Part shown: piece after piece, positions 44,201-57,750 of the stretch
How the letters are laid out: every line of letters starts with the position of its first letter
Position numbering within the stretch: the first letter of the stretch is position 1
NCBI GenBank assembly: GCA_029706075.1
Contig: JAINUG010000206.1
Coordinates: forward strand, 839,501-903,500
Length of the DNA: 64,000 nt
Direction of reading: 5' to 3'
From: Aldrovandia affinis
Lineage: Eukaryota > Chordata > Actinopteri > Notacanthiformes > Halosauridae
Made by a program: the position numbers and the translations under genes
The notes under the pieces: model-generated
The model's database searches: none
What the model saw: only the letters and a program-made list of their open reading frames with translations
What the model was told of the DNA's origin: nothing

Positions 44201-46840
44201 GTCTTTGTCTGGCATGATGGGTACAGCTGCCATCTTGGCGTGTAGGGCGTGGGCTGTGCGTTGGGCATCGCGTACAATCAGAGATCTATAACAGCCACTA
44301 CAATGATATCTGCAACACTGTTATCTGACACTCTGGTGTGAAGCTCCCAGAAAATGATATAACAGTGATCGGAAAAAGAAACAACATTTTGACCCAGTGG
44401 CACTTTGTTTGGTTACTACCTTAACCAATAACACGCATACGCTTACAATTTCCTTTTGTCAATGAAAATCGATTGCTAAAACTGATGGCATTGTGCATAA
44501 ATACATCTCGCTCAAACTTTTTTTAAATTTACTGAACTTGTTAGAAATGCTGGCACCACTTGGTGTGCAGCGCAGAGTCAGTGTTCGTCAAAGAGCGATG
44601 AAGGTGTACATCTGAACACGCTCACGAAAGAGGGGGAAAAAAGCAGGAAGCTGTCAGCTTTGTTGGCGTCTGGATCCTGAGAACCGGAGGAGCTGTGCTC
44701 CTCAACGGGACACATCAGTGCATTTCCCTAAAATGAGTTCTTATGGTACTCTGCAAGTAGTCACTTAAGTCCCTAACTGTTACAGCGCCAGATCCAATTG
44801 CAATTTGCTGCTATTGCCTCGTGTCGCGTTGGCGTGTCGCTACAGAGGCTCATTAAAGTTAGCTTTTAGTTTCTGCCCTGCTATCAAAAAGAGCTCTTCG
44901 CTGTGCCACAGGCAGCAAGCCCAGTGTTAAGAGAAGCGGGCCTAGAGGGAACGATTCAGCCCTCAAATATTTACTCTCTCTGTGACTTATTAATGGGTGA
45001 CCCTGAGGTCTTAATGTCAAGTGAATCCCTTTGAAGTTGGGCTTCTGCAATTCCCCAGTGCGAGACCTTGACTGTCAACGGATACCTACCACGGGTCACG
45101 GGCAATAGCCATGGTAATGCTTACACAATGACCCTGCGTTTTATGTATAATATGGCCATAAATGTATAGACATTTACTATTTTAAATAAGATACGTGTTA
45201 GTTTTTTTTTTCTTCTGAATGTTTAGGGGGCCGTTTAGTCCTCCCACTTTGTGGCTTGTATTTAAACTTTGAGTGACAGATTTAAGCGAGTGTTACTTTG
45301 ATCCCCGTCGTACCATTAACAAAAAATATAAAATAGTAAGCAAATTTGGTGAGGGAAAATAGTGGAATACCAGAATGCTTGGATTTGTTGTTCAAATTTA
45401 AGGGCAAAAACAGAATAGAGTATATGTTAAGGCCTCAGTTTTTGGAGATATGCACGTTGTCAATTTTGTTGTTAAAAATCATATTCAATATTTGTCAATA
45501 TTTATACATACTGGGTTTCTGTGCTTATTCAGTCCTTGTGCACAACGTTAGTTATTTTGATTATTGCGCCAAAGATACCATCACTATTGTTCCTCACACC
45601 ACACATATAATGAGACCCAACTACAGATATCTTACTTATCGGCTAGAGAGGAAGGAGGAGGCAAAATGGACGTTTCTGTGCTCTTGAAACTACCTCTGAT
45701 AAAAGATATGAATTCTGTTCCTATATTTAATGGACCGACTGCACAAAACTGGCCCAAGGTCGTTTCCATTGCTCTTCAGCGATGTGTCTTTTTGGGGCGT
45801 CTTCTCTTGGTATTAACGTCCCTTAAGTGGCATCACAGTTCTTCCCCCCACGGTACGATTGTGAGTTATCTGAACAGCACTTTTATTTCTCCGTATATCA
45901 CCATTCACACATTCGCTTGCTGTGCACCAGAGCAACTTTTGGCCATAATGCTCTCTGATCAGTTTGAATAATTTGGAACTGTGAGTGGTGTTGCCCTGTA
46001 ATAGGCTCAGATCACCTTTACAACATTTTCAAGTGCTTTATTAAGGTTGCTGGGGGCTTCCTGTCTATAATGTGAAAATGTTGAACTTTGGATAATTGTT
46101 TTCCGTTGTTTTGTGTGGTGCAGGACACAGGGCGAGCTTCACTGCCCTGCCCTCACCAGCACATCTGCTGGCCCTTCTTCCCTTTCACTCTGACAACATC
46201 TGGAATATCTGCTGGATAAATCAGGGTGATAACTGTTACAGAGGGAGTGGGTCAGAAAAGTTGCAATCGCCGGATATTCGTTTATAAAATGGCAAAGTGA
46301 ATAATCCATAGATAGAGTTGTTCAGGTGGAGAGTGACCGAACGGAAGTGCTCTGGCCTCAGCGTGCAGAAGTACTCCACTTCTCCTCTACGTATTAAAAG
46401 GTGGTGGCATTAACGGGTGACATTTTAGCCATTATCAGTAATTACGTTCCTACTTTGTGCAATTTTCAATATCTTACAGTTAAAGATGGATGGCATTATT
46501 AAAAGCATCCTCCTGCGTGGTGTTTGTAGCAAGTTCAGTCTTAGTCACGTGTTTCATCAGGCATATCCATAAACCTCTGTTTTTTTTTTTTTAAAAAAAC
46601 CCTTCATGTTCATTTTATTTTTGTTCCTGTCTTAAATATCAGTCTTTGAAAACAATGTGTGCCATTTTTGCAGGCTTGAATAGTTAGTAAAAAGCATTGT
46701 GCTTTTGTCCGGTGGTATTTTTCCCCACACAGTGGAGAAATTTAAAAGTGAAAATGGATTTTACATTCCCAGGTAAGAGGTTTGAGCACTTTCTGACTTT
46801 GTGTTTGGATATAAGCTTAGAATCTGAGGGAAGTCTGCAT
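41300..46840. other. Non-coding AT-rich sequence
   Basis: No exon or transposon recognised. Pieces around 42,560-42,880 and 44,860-45,070 are less AT-rich and free of repeats and could be regulatory, without further support from the sequence alone. Confidence 0.4.
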
Positions 46841-46855
46841 ACAGGAATGTGACTT

Positions 46856-46905
46856 CCAACATGATCTCCAGCCTAAACGACCATACAGGTCGGAGATCAT
46901 GTTGG
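46856..46905. other. Perfect 14-bp inverted repeat (hairpin)
   Basis: Arms ccaacatgatctcc (46856-46869) and ggagatcatgttgg (46892-46905) are exact complements. Inside, gcct/aggt-type pairing can extend the stem past one mismatch to a 12-nt loop. There are no obvious flanking target duplications. Confidence 0.6.
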
Positions 46906-46909
46906 TGAC

Positions 46910-48827
46910 TTCAGGTGCTCATTGGTTCAACGCTTTTATTTCTAAATTACTCGTCCACTTGTCGAGCCTCTATAAAGTAACAATGATTGTTTTAAATTGT
47001 GCCTTAAAATGAAAATATCAGATATGAGTCTTCAGTAAAAAGGGCTGTTTTCGTAATAGCGTTGCAACACAAATATGGGGTGAATAGTTCTCATTGTATT
47101 TGTATAAAGGTGTGTGTGATTGTGATTGTGCGGGATTGTTAGATTCCTATTAATTCATAAGCATGGTTTGAGAGCATTTTTGTAACTCTGAAATATGTTG
47201 AAACGTACTGGTCAAAATGACAAACTGAATTTGACAATCTGATTTTTTTCATCTTCATCTAGTAGGTGTCTGCTTTCAAATCTGTGGCATTTGGTCAATT
47301 TTTTCTATATAATTCATATTTGTAAATATCTTGAGTGACTGTCCAACTGCTTTAGAGAACAGATAAAAAAATAAAAAAATAGTCAAATTTGTTCTTGCAG
47401 TTTGCAACAGTCGAAACAGTTTCATAATGTACATTCGGGGAGGAAAAAGCTGAATGAAATAATTGTGTGAATTGTTCTCTGTTGTGTGACTTCATGCCTC
47501 TTGGGGCTTTAAGAAGGCTCCAAGGAATGGTTGTAAAGGCATGCACTATATTTTATACAAAATGTTCTTGTTTGTAAATTGAGTTGAATGAGACGATTAA
47601 ACAAACACGTACCAGAATAACAGCATATTTAATCATTGTGAAAATGTGTGCCCTGCTTTTCGTTTTAGGCTTTGAATGGATGCCAGGTTAGGAGCATCGG
47701 AGACAACCTGCAGAGACATGAAAACGTTGCTGTTGGTTATGTTTGCCTGAACATTGCTTTCCATCGATGGTCACGTGTGAAAATACGTTCATTTTTCAAA
47801 TGGATGGTCTATCATAGACTATATCATTCACAATACCATACAGTGGCAATTTTAGATTCATTTTAGACCCTTTCATCTCAGCCCCCTTGAAACATTTTAG
47901 TCATTCTTTTCTAAAAAACATTTTTACTTAATATCTACTTTTTAAAATTCCACAGATGGAGAGTGGGTATTTCAATTTTGAGAGCGACCACCATTGTGGT
48001 GTTTTTGTTTTTGGGGGAATGTAAGAGTAAATTAATTTAAAATGCAGGCTTGTGCTCTGCATGTGTACATCTCACATTCTCATTGGGGGCTCAGCCCCCT
48101 AAAGGTCAAATCCTAGAATCACCCCTGACACCATATCTAGTTTGAGCATGTACTGTATTTCAGTTGCATTAATTGCAGCAGCAAAAATGTCATTGAATAT
48201 CCATTGAAATGAGAGGCGATTGACATGGACATGTGATTAATATTTTCCACTAGTCTTGACACTGAACATTGACCGTGTGGCTGTGAGGTAAGGATGCCCA
48301 TGAGTAAATATGTGTAGGACTGCATAAAGTGACATTAACAGATGGGATATGGCCGTGGAGGCCAGTTAAAAGTGCCATTGACTACCCCAATTAAATATTA
48401 TTCTGTACTTGGTTAACTATGTTCACTGCCCTCAGAATAAGCTTAGCCAGAAATTAATGTGATCAATATTCTACGTAATGTGGGTCGTACAGTAGGCCTA
48501 CAGTATAGTGCTTTGAATAGCACTGCTCTCTGCCACATTGGTGATTACACCTCGTTTTGATTAAATCATTGCAATGAACGTGGATAAACGCAAGCTTTCT
48601 CTTCACCCAGACACCAAATTGTGAGTTCTAGAATCAATGACAAATGTGTAACAAAATATAACGCTTTCTCATACAGTATTAGTGATTATTGTAGAATAGG
48701 GCACACTTTTGTGATTGACTCCTACCATAAGTTTAAATACAGTGGAATTACTCGACGTAAATCGCGCTAAAACTGAAATGTTAAAGTATAAAATGGTCAG
48801 AACACCCATGTTTGTCAGTAAGTGATC

Positions 48828-48885
<58 letters not shown>

Positions 48886-51800
48886 CAAGGCCAGTCTACA
48901 CACGCAGGTCACCCTCTTGATTGCTTTTAAGTTTATTGCCATCTTTCATGCTTAGAGTGACGGCGAATGAGAGCAGTGCAAAAGTTAAAACTGACTCAAA
49001 ATATCTATAAAACAATGGCGTTTTAAACGTGAAATATATAACGGTGGCTAAGGAATGGATAAACCTGAAATAGATCAAATATTGTGCATATTAACACTGC
49101 GTAATGTGAAATATACACTTTGCCAGCATTTGGAAGGCGTTGATCAGACGGAAATCTTGCCAATATGTATAGTTTTTATATGTATAGTTTTTATAACGAG
49201 TGGCATGCGGAAATGTGGTTTGGGTTTGTGTTTTCCTTTGAACAACTTACGCAGCACTTTTTTCATGCAGAATGGGTTGTGTAGCCGAAGAGCCAATCAC
49301 TAATGGTTGAAATTCGTAATTCCAAATGTTACCCATTTATGGAAAAAAATATAGAAATTTAAGCTGTACACACAGAGGAAGCTAAACTTCATCAGTAAAT
49401 AATAAAATGTAAAATATCTGGAAATGAGTCCATATTATGTAAGTAATCAATACTATATTACAATATACAATATTAAGACCGACGATTTTCAAAATATCGC
49501 TCAATTTTGAAATGTGAATTTAATGTGTAACAGTATCGCCCCTTTAACGCCCAAATTAAATTATTTCCCCCTCTGAGGAACACCACAGGCTGAGAGAAAC
49601 CAGCTTCTTGCGAATTACCTAATTACACAGCTGCAATAATGTTACTCCTGGAAATGATTTACATTAGTTAAATAATTGATCAATAAAACGTATCCGTGGT
49701 GTGACGGTTATATGACAGTCCACTTAATGTATCAGCAGTGAAGCCTTTAAGTACTACAGGTTAAAATAACTTTTTGTCCCTCAGTTCATAATATGTGAAA
49801 GGTACACTACTCAGTGGCCTCAATTACAGCCAGCCACAGAAAGCATTATTAAGCACAATTAATATAATTCCCAGGATGTGCAATATGCGAGTAGCATATT
49901 TTAGCACATTTTTATAACATTCGCATACACAGTAATTAACTGTACTCACAGATATTCTGAGCATGATGCAATTGCTCCAACTCTGAACCATACAAAAACA
50001 GTAATGGCCAACAACAGGTAGCATCTCGTTATTGTAGGAACGCTATAGCATTGGATCAGCATGCCAGGCAATACTTAAACTGAAACTTCGACCGGGATTA
50101 CATTACCGTTTATCCTTACCTTTACATTTATGAATAAAATCAAGTGTTTATCTGTATGGTTATTCTGCTTATGGCTGAACTCGACTTGTCTGTGAAGAGA
50201 AAACGAACACTTTTAATTTAAATCGTGGGTCAAATGTTATGGACAAATGTTGATTGAATACTGGCCTTAAATTGTAATGCTTACCGTTGTGTTACTGGGA
50301 CTGCGTGTTTATTACACGCGTGGAAAAGGGCAGTTTAATGGTCTTTATTTGCTTACGCATACTGACATCAGTACATTAAAAATAGCAATGCATTGTCTAT
50401 TCAATAGACAATCCATGGCTATTAATTTACAATGGCAAAGAACAAAAATTGTTTGTGGAGTTATGTAGGATTCAATTCGCCATTAGTCTTTGATACACAA
50501 CCTACATTTTAGTTTTTCTACCTTATAGAGTTGGTTGGATGCAGTGTTTTCAGGTTTGGTTATCATGGACATGTTTTTATGGTGTTTCAATTTACATTGA
50601 GGAAACACGTATTATGAAATGACACATGCGTAGTTTTATTATTGGTTAATGTTCTGCAAGTACATTCTTTTTTTACTAGTTTGCGTTGGAGGGATTTCCC
50701 CACAGCTGATAGCTTCAGTATAAATGATAGCTCTTGGTCTCACTTTCATTCATGCTGTTGCAATTAGCACTTTCATATATAGGCTATGTTTGCATTGTCT
50801 TGCTTGTTGGAGTATCGTCATCGATTGGTAAACTATGTAATAAGACGGCTTCACAAGGCGACGAGAAGCTCAATTGCCAATATTTTAAATACATTTTTTT
50901 CATGACATCATCTGAAACGACGTGTTAATTTTGTGAATATTTTCAATTAAAAATAATCTATTTCGGGGGAAAAATAGGCGAGAAAATATCAAGAAAGACG
51001 CTAACTAAGAAAAACACATTAAACCTGATTTGTATAATCTTTTATAAACTAGTGGGATTGTGGGAGTTATAGTATTCCCCCAAAATGTGTCTCAGGAAAC
51101 ACGAGGAGCCTATCTCACTGTCTCATCAATTATACTTTCAATCCTCACGCCTCCTGCATCGAAATACTCACAACACTTTCACTTACCAAAACTCAAAACA
51201 CTTTCTCTTGCTTTTCCTCTATCTTTTTTATAATTAAATTGCTTACTAATTATAAATACTACTACTACCTACTACTAATATTTTTTAACTTTCAAAAATA
51301 GGTAGGCCTATGTCATAAAGTATATCAAATAATAATAATTATTATTATTATTATTATTGCTATTATTACTATTATTATTATTATTAATAATAATATTATT
51401 AATATTACAACTAATAGTAGTAGTATTATTTGTAGTTGTTGTGGTATTTGGTAGTAGTTAAAAATAGTAGTGAATAGTAATAGTTTTAGTGGAGGTCGTA
51501 TTAGATAGTGGTAGCGTAACAATAGCAGAAGCAGAAACAGTTTTAGTAGTATTTCTCATTATTTATTTAAGTCTCGCAGCTTCTTAATATGAACAAAATA
51601 AATTACCGTTAATCAGGTTAGTTGGTAAATTGTTCCCTATGACAACTCTGAATTAATGGTGTTTTGTGGGATCCAAGTACTGGCTTACTGCGATTCCACT
51701 GTATTTAAAACGTGAAGTACATTTTTGCTTTCCTCCAATGAGTGTCGCTGTTTCTGTACTGCAGCCCTGTCAATTTACGAGGTTTCGTTCGCGTCCACGT

Positions 51801-54700
51801 GCACTGTAGCCCTAAAGCTTCATTCCATCATTGTAAGTGGAACTTATCTGGGTTATTCTGGGGTTTTTGTTTTTGCTGTTGTTTCTTTGCATAATTAACT
51901 TCGTATGGATTGCCTGGGAAGATTAGAGATTACAACAGCACTTTGGTGGAATTTTTTGTGTGGTAACATACTCATAAGGCTCTTAATATTTTTCTGTTGC
52001 ATGATTTCTGTACATTTGTGTTGCGTTTTAATAGCCTGTACATTACACAATGTTGCTGAGAGACTGGCGTTTCGGGACTGATACTGCCGTGTGTGTGTCT
52101 TAAACGTTAAATGGCGTTGTTAGATTTTTTTTTTACAAATGCCTTGTTGTTATAGGCTCCCACTGAAATTAATGAAAAATGTTGTCCAACGGAAAAGATA
52201 ACACTTGCTTAAATGCGTTATTCATACTAATGGCAGTCTCTAGAACAGGAGGTGTGCAGTCAGGCCCTCGATTTCAATAACAAATAGCAAAACAAAAAAG
52301 GTAAAAGCAGCAATGTAACTTTTTTTTGTCATAACAACAGTTACGTATTGCATAAAGACGATTATTGTAATGGATGCCTTAAATTAGCCTACTTCAGTGA
52401 CAGCCAAAGCTAAATCATTTTGTGAGTTCATAGCAATGCACCTTTAAGCTATGGGTGCCAGTTCAGCAATAATTGTTATTTTAATGCTGATTGCATAACC
52501 ACGTCGTTGCACCATGACTGATATTAAATGCAGCAGGAAAAAATTAACATTTCCCATTCACTTTGTTTGTGGGTGCAAGTATGACAGCCTACAGTTCCAC
52601 AGGAGTGGATTATTCAGTCGGCATTGAACACGCATCAGGTTGAACGCGCTTGCTGTAATTCCTACAAGGATATAGTCGAAACAAAATGAATTTCCTGGAC
52701 GTGTTTTAACACTGGCATTATGAAAAGTTATTTAGGCTATATTATTTATGTGTATATTGCGGATAACTGAAGTATGTTTCTTTAAATGGCCCTGTTAAAC
52801 AAAAATAAATAGTGCAAAATAGGCATTTTTACAATGATAAATACCGAAATGTGAAACATGAAAGCCAGTACTATTTCACCAGGCTATCTTTAAGGGTAAA
52901 CTGTTTACACCGAGGCTACTGTCGAATTCCGCCTCACCTTTTTTGAGCCAGGCATGCCAGGGCGTTTAAAAGTCGACATGGTTAGCAAGATGCCTACATT
53001 GAAATTAGCCCATTGTTGTTTATTTAATGACTTGTTCTTTTGCGGGGTTATCCAGTTTAGTCCATCGCACTCGTGCTGTAAGTTTGACGGAGTAACGGTT
53101 ATAAAGCCTTCCATTAAGCGTTTGAATGTACAGGAATATGTGGCATTCCGATGTGTGTAGTAATGAACAGTCACGTCGTGTATTGTGGGATGCAGCAGTA
53201 CAAATTAAAAAATTAAAAAATATATATACCTGAATCATTTTCCTGTCAAGCCTTCTCACCTCTCACCCTGTTTCCTAAATATATTTCTTTTCACAATATT
53301 TAATGTGAGGGGCATACCATAGAACAGACATGTTTAAATTGAGGTGTTCAGTCGAGGTCAGATGATGTGTTGCTGTTATTATTATTATTTTTCTTATTAA
53401 TATTCTTGCTCTTCTGTTATTATTATTATTAGTAGTAGTAGTAGTAGTAATAGTATTGTGTAGAAGTAGTAGTAGTAGTAGTAATAATAATAATGATAAT
53501 AATAATAATAATAATAATAACAATATTTTAGTTATAGCTGTAAGAGTTATAGCCGTAGAGCAATAATTGGTTGTGGTATAGCCTATATAGTTTTTTTTCT
53601 AGATAATGGCGTCTGACAAAAAATAACTACGTTCTAAAAAAAATGTAGTGGAAGTATCAGCGGTGCCTAGTTGTATTTGTACACAATTAAGATCACTGCT
53701 GAGAACAGGTTGAGATGTGCAAAATGACTACCAAACAAACAACTCCTAAAGCTAAAATGCATTGCATTCCAAAAAGAGTCAGCGGAGACGCAGAACTATT
53801 TTCACTGTAACTTGTCATATGTCCATTGTGAAGCACGCGGTGAAATTGTAATCAGTTCGTCAACCGCATTGTTGTGTGATTGGGCAATAATGTCCCACGG
53901 TGCAAGTGTTGGAACGTAGGTGGGTTTTTTTACCACGTGCGGAAACCTATTTTTCGAACTGGGCGACAGAGATGTCCTTGATGCCTCGTGTGTGCGGGTT
54001 CCAGTTTTAGGTCATTTTGAACCGTATAGGCTATGGGCTATGAATGGTATTGTTCAATTAAAGCTCTATACTGGTATTAGTTACGGCTCCGAAGAAGTTA
54101 ACCACTTTGTCTCTCTGCCCCAGTTCCATCCCAGCTAGCCATTATAAAACATGTTTTTAGGTTGTAGAAAGCGGTGAAAACGTTGTGTTCTTGTGATTTT
54201 ATGGGGTCGCAAAAAATACGTGAACTGGTGTGCGTATGAACAGTAAATCTTTATGGTGGATAACCACACAAAAATATTTACATCCTGTATTTTTTAAATG
54301 AATGCCATTCGCTGATTTATTTCAGAAAATATGCCGAGGTGTTTCTCGGGATTTCTTTCCCTTATTTTGCTTTGGCTATAATTTGAAAAGGTAGTAGCTA
54401 TTACGTTCTTATTAAGATATTTTCGATATTGTCATTATTATGGAATAATTGAACTGTGGAATATAATTACAATTATATTCCTTTCACATTTTACTACATT
54501 TTACCATGCTGTCCGCCTATAGCTCCGAAGAAATGCGTGGTAAAACTGGAAATTCAAAGAGTGAGCCTGAAAATATGACGGTGAACTGCCTACTTTTGTA
54601 ATTGTACATTATATTGGAAACAACCAAAGACTGATTACGTAAGAAAAAAGATTGATGGCAAATATTCCTGACAACTATACTGTGAATAATTATATCAAAG
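46910..54700. other. Non-coding AT-rich sequence with simple repeats
   Basis: Contains (CA)n at 48,835-48,880, (ATT)n at 51,330-51,405 and a mixed TAG/AAT array at 53,378-53,522. No exon recognised. Positions 49,560-49,700 hold an unbroken stretch with homeodomain-type words (cctaattaca) that may be a conserved element. Confidence 0.4.
53378..53522. repeat. Trinucleotide array (ATT/TAG/AAT)n
   Basis: Alternating tta, tag and aat trinucleotide runs. Confidence 0.85.
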
Positions 54701-54716
54701 TGTCTACTATATAAGT

Positions 54717-54720
<4 letters not shown>

Positions 54721-54788
<68 letters not shown>

Positions 54789-54849
54789 TGTCTTCGTGTG
54801 TGTGTGTGTGTGTGCGTGCGTGTGTGTGTGTACGTGTCTTCGTGTGTAC

Positions 54850-54883
<34 letters not shown>

Positions 54884-54926
54884 GTGTATGTGTCTTCGTG
54901 TGTGCGTGTGTGTGTGTGTGTGCGCG
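54721..54926. repeat. (TG)n array with an embedded minisatellite
   Basis: After about 31 perfect TG units, the 15-bp motif acgtgtcttcgtgtg (third copy atgtgtcttcgtgtg) appears three times (about 54,785, 54,832, 54,888), separated by TG runs of different lengths. A GA/GCGC tract follows to 54,955. Confidence 0.9.
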
Positions 54927-55113
54927 CGCGAGAGAGGGAGAGAGAGAGCGCGCGTGCTGTGTGTCTTCCCCGCGCGCTTCCCGCCTCTCCTTCAGATAGC
55001 TGGATGTATGCACAGATATAGCTCTAGCAAAACCTCGACATTTGTTGGGATGAAGGTAGGCTACCGTGGAGTGCTGGAAACGCACTTTCTGTCTCATATC
55101 CGGTATCGTAGGC

Positions 55114-55305
55114 CAGTGGCTCCCAAACCTGTCCTCGGGGAGTCATCAGCCCGGCCCGTGTGTTCGTTAAACTCCGCCACCAAGCGCACCTGATTCAACT
55201 AATCAACGCTTGTTAACGAGTTGAATCAGGTGCGCTCGTGGTGGAATTTAACGAACGCACGGAGCGAGCTGGCGGGTCCCCGAGGAGAGGTTTAGAAACC
55301 CCCTG
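55114..55305. mobile_element. hAT-type palindromic MITE (about 190 bp)
   Basis: Left cagtggctcccaaacctgtc, right reverse-complemented cagggggtttctaaacctct, then inward tcctcgggg on both sides and long complementary arms around cgcacctgattcaact. The whole element can fold into one hairpin. A clear target duplication was not found. Confidence 0.65.
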
Positions 55306-56372
55306 GTCGTCGTCGTCTTACAAAAACAGGGTTTAACAATAGGTACCAACAAGATCAGGTTACGGATTATTATATAGTCCATTGTGAGAGTCGCCACTAC
55401 CAGGATGCATGATGCATACCGCTATGTATTATGGCGTCGCTGTTATGAGATTTGAGGGAAAAGGTCTTCTGGAAAATGGTCTTATATAGGCCTACTTTCT
55501 TTATAATTTAGCAGGTAGGCTACGCATTCTTTATTGTTTCTAAAATATGACGCGCACTCCGCACTCCTAATATTTTACCTGAAGGTCAATGATCACAACA
55601 GTAAGAAAACTAGGCCTCAGACATTCCACAGGCACGAGGAATCGATATGCAAATAAACAGCCGCTGGGTAGTAAAGCTCACTTTATAACATCGAGCGGAA
55701 TGTTTTCCTACAAAATATGGAAATAATTGGAAAACTGAACTGATTTTTTTAACACATTTTTACAGTTATTTATTATTATTATTATTATTATAGCAGAAGT
55801 ACACATTTTAACCAAGTGAAGCGATGCTCACACACACACACATTTAAAGATTACACCAGCACACCATAGAATATTACACATATTTTAAACTGTACACACC
55901 TTTCGAGTGGCTTTAAAATATGAATCAGGATAACCTATCCCGGTCCCTGACGTCAGGACGCAACCGTTCACGTAGTAAAATGTGGAGAGCTTGGACGAAC
56001 ACAATTTCGACATCTCCCGAGGCAACGGCGAATCGTCACGCAGCCCCTCCATCGCGCATCGAGACGGAACGCGAACGAACGCTGGTTTATAGCCAAGTGA
56101 TGAGGAAACGTGATTTAATGCGAAAATAATCTCAATCGGTGAACGAGCGCGCGCCGAAAATGACCGGGGGACGTAATCTACTTAACCTCACGCAAGGCAA
56201 CGTGATCCAGAACCTATAGCTTTCAGCACCCGTCTTCCGTGTGCTCATCCCGAGCACAGAGGCGTCACAACTGTTTTCCAAACACCTTCACTTGGCTCTC
56301 GGATTCGCCTTTATTTTGACTTAGCAGAAGGAAAGGCAATTCCGTTTTCCATTTCTCTCTCTTTCATTCGCA

Positions 56373-56373
56373 T

Positions 56374-56415
<42 letters not shown>
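56373..56415. repeat. (CT)n microsatellite
   Basis: Perfect CT run, then cctctctctcgctct. Confidence 0.9.
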
Positions 56416-56419
<4 letters not shown>

Positions 56420-57011
56420 CTCTCGCTCTTCCCTCTTGCACACGCGCTTGGTCCGCGTTATTTTACAAGGATAGCCGGCTCGTTCGGCATCGTTTAATGT
56501 TCGCTGTCGCTGCGACTCAGAAGCTTCCCCGTGTAGAGTTGACGCAAGTAATACTTCGGGCGACAAGGTGGGAGATTTGGGGGAAAAGCTGCCATGTTCT
56601 CGTGCCCCCTCTCGTCTTCTCGTCTGTGCTACATTAAGTTCGAATAATTTCATCACGAGCGCTTGGAAGGGTGCCATCACGCCTGTTAAATACCAACCAC
56701 GTAGCCTACTTTTGAAAGGAGAGGGGGAAAAAAAGTAAAAGCGAAACCCTGGGAGAGCGATGGGATATGACTGGTATATTTTGACTAAATTTGGCGTTTT
56801 ACGCAGAGTGTCTAAGAGAAATAGATTTGAAAAAGTTTGGATGCCTTCAAGAAGCACATCGCTATAGCAATATTGGTAACAGTCCTTGCTGTAATGTGGC
56901 GTTGAGCTGTGACACTGGGCATGGGTATATGCTTTGTTGTTTTCATGTTGAGCAATGGGGGCTGGTCCCGAGTCATTTCATGTTCGTTTTTCGTCTTTGA
57001 AGAATTAATAG

Positions 57012-57050
57012 CGCTCTCTCTCTCTCTCTCTCCCTCTCTCTCTCGCTCCA

Positions 57051-57094
<44 letters not shown>

Positions 57095-57150
57095 ACCGTC
57101 GCTCTCGCTCCCTCTCCCTCTCCCTCTCCCCTCTCTCTCTCTCGGTCTCG
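57012..57150. repeat. (CT)n compound microsatellite
   Basis: CT and CCCTCT runs with short interruptions. Long polypyrimidine strand. Confidence 0.9.
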
Positions 57151-57289
57151 CTCTCGCTGTCTATATGTCTCTTGCTTATGTCGGTCAAAGCGATTCTGAA
57201 AAAATACAAGGCGTAACTAAGAAAAAAAAACGTTCACGCAGAGTTGGAACAATAGAGACAATTCACAATGGACAATGAATAGGCGAGCC

Positions 57290-57750
57290 GGACTGTTTGG
57301 GTTTCTGTACACGTTCGCGACAGCCGGGCCAGTGGAGGGAACCAACCGCGGACTTCAATAGATTCTCCTTGAGCCTGTGATAAAATTTTGTATGGGACTG
57401 GATGCGAGCAGAAATCGGGGGATAGTTCTGGCTCCAAACTTTATCTGTCACTGGTCACTCAAGCACAAGTAATAGCGGTGTTTTGAAATAAATTGCTGCG
57501 GATGCGACGGGACTCGCAATATTGCTTTTGCTCTCTTGCAAAGTGCTTCGATGAAAGACGAACTGCATTTTTTTTTGCCTTAGAACTTCGTCACGGCTTA
57601 GACGCTAATCCTGAATACAGAGGAGTATTTTGTTTTTCTGTTATTTTTATTTTTATTTAGTTTTTTGCTAAAAAAATAAATTATCGTATGCTGAAAATGG
57701 ACATTTCTGTTAGGCCTGTCATAATGGATTATCCCTAAAGGGCTTGTCAT
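57290..57750 (+). other. Candidate untranslated first exon of an unidentified transcript
   Basis: Balanced, CpG-containing sequence ending in a strong donor, cat/gtaagtac at 57,751. A 16-codon frame (57,688-57,738, MLKMDISVRPVI, then MDYP) ends before the donor, so the segment would be 5' UTR or lncRNA. An (ATT)n run starts shortly after the donor. There is no clear TATA box. Confidence 0.2.

Noticed and set aside
45346-45687. A 113-codon + strand open frame
   Set aside because: AT-rich composition, no family motif, no splice signals and overlap with another equally long frame. Most likely chance.
53920-54138. A 72-codon + strand open frame
   Set aside because: No recognisable domain or exon borders; kept out as chance.
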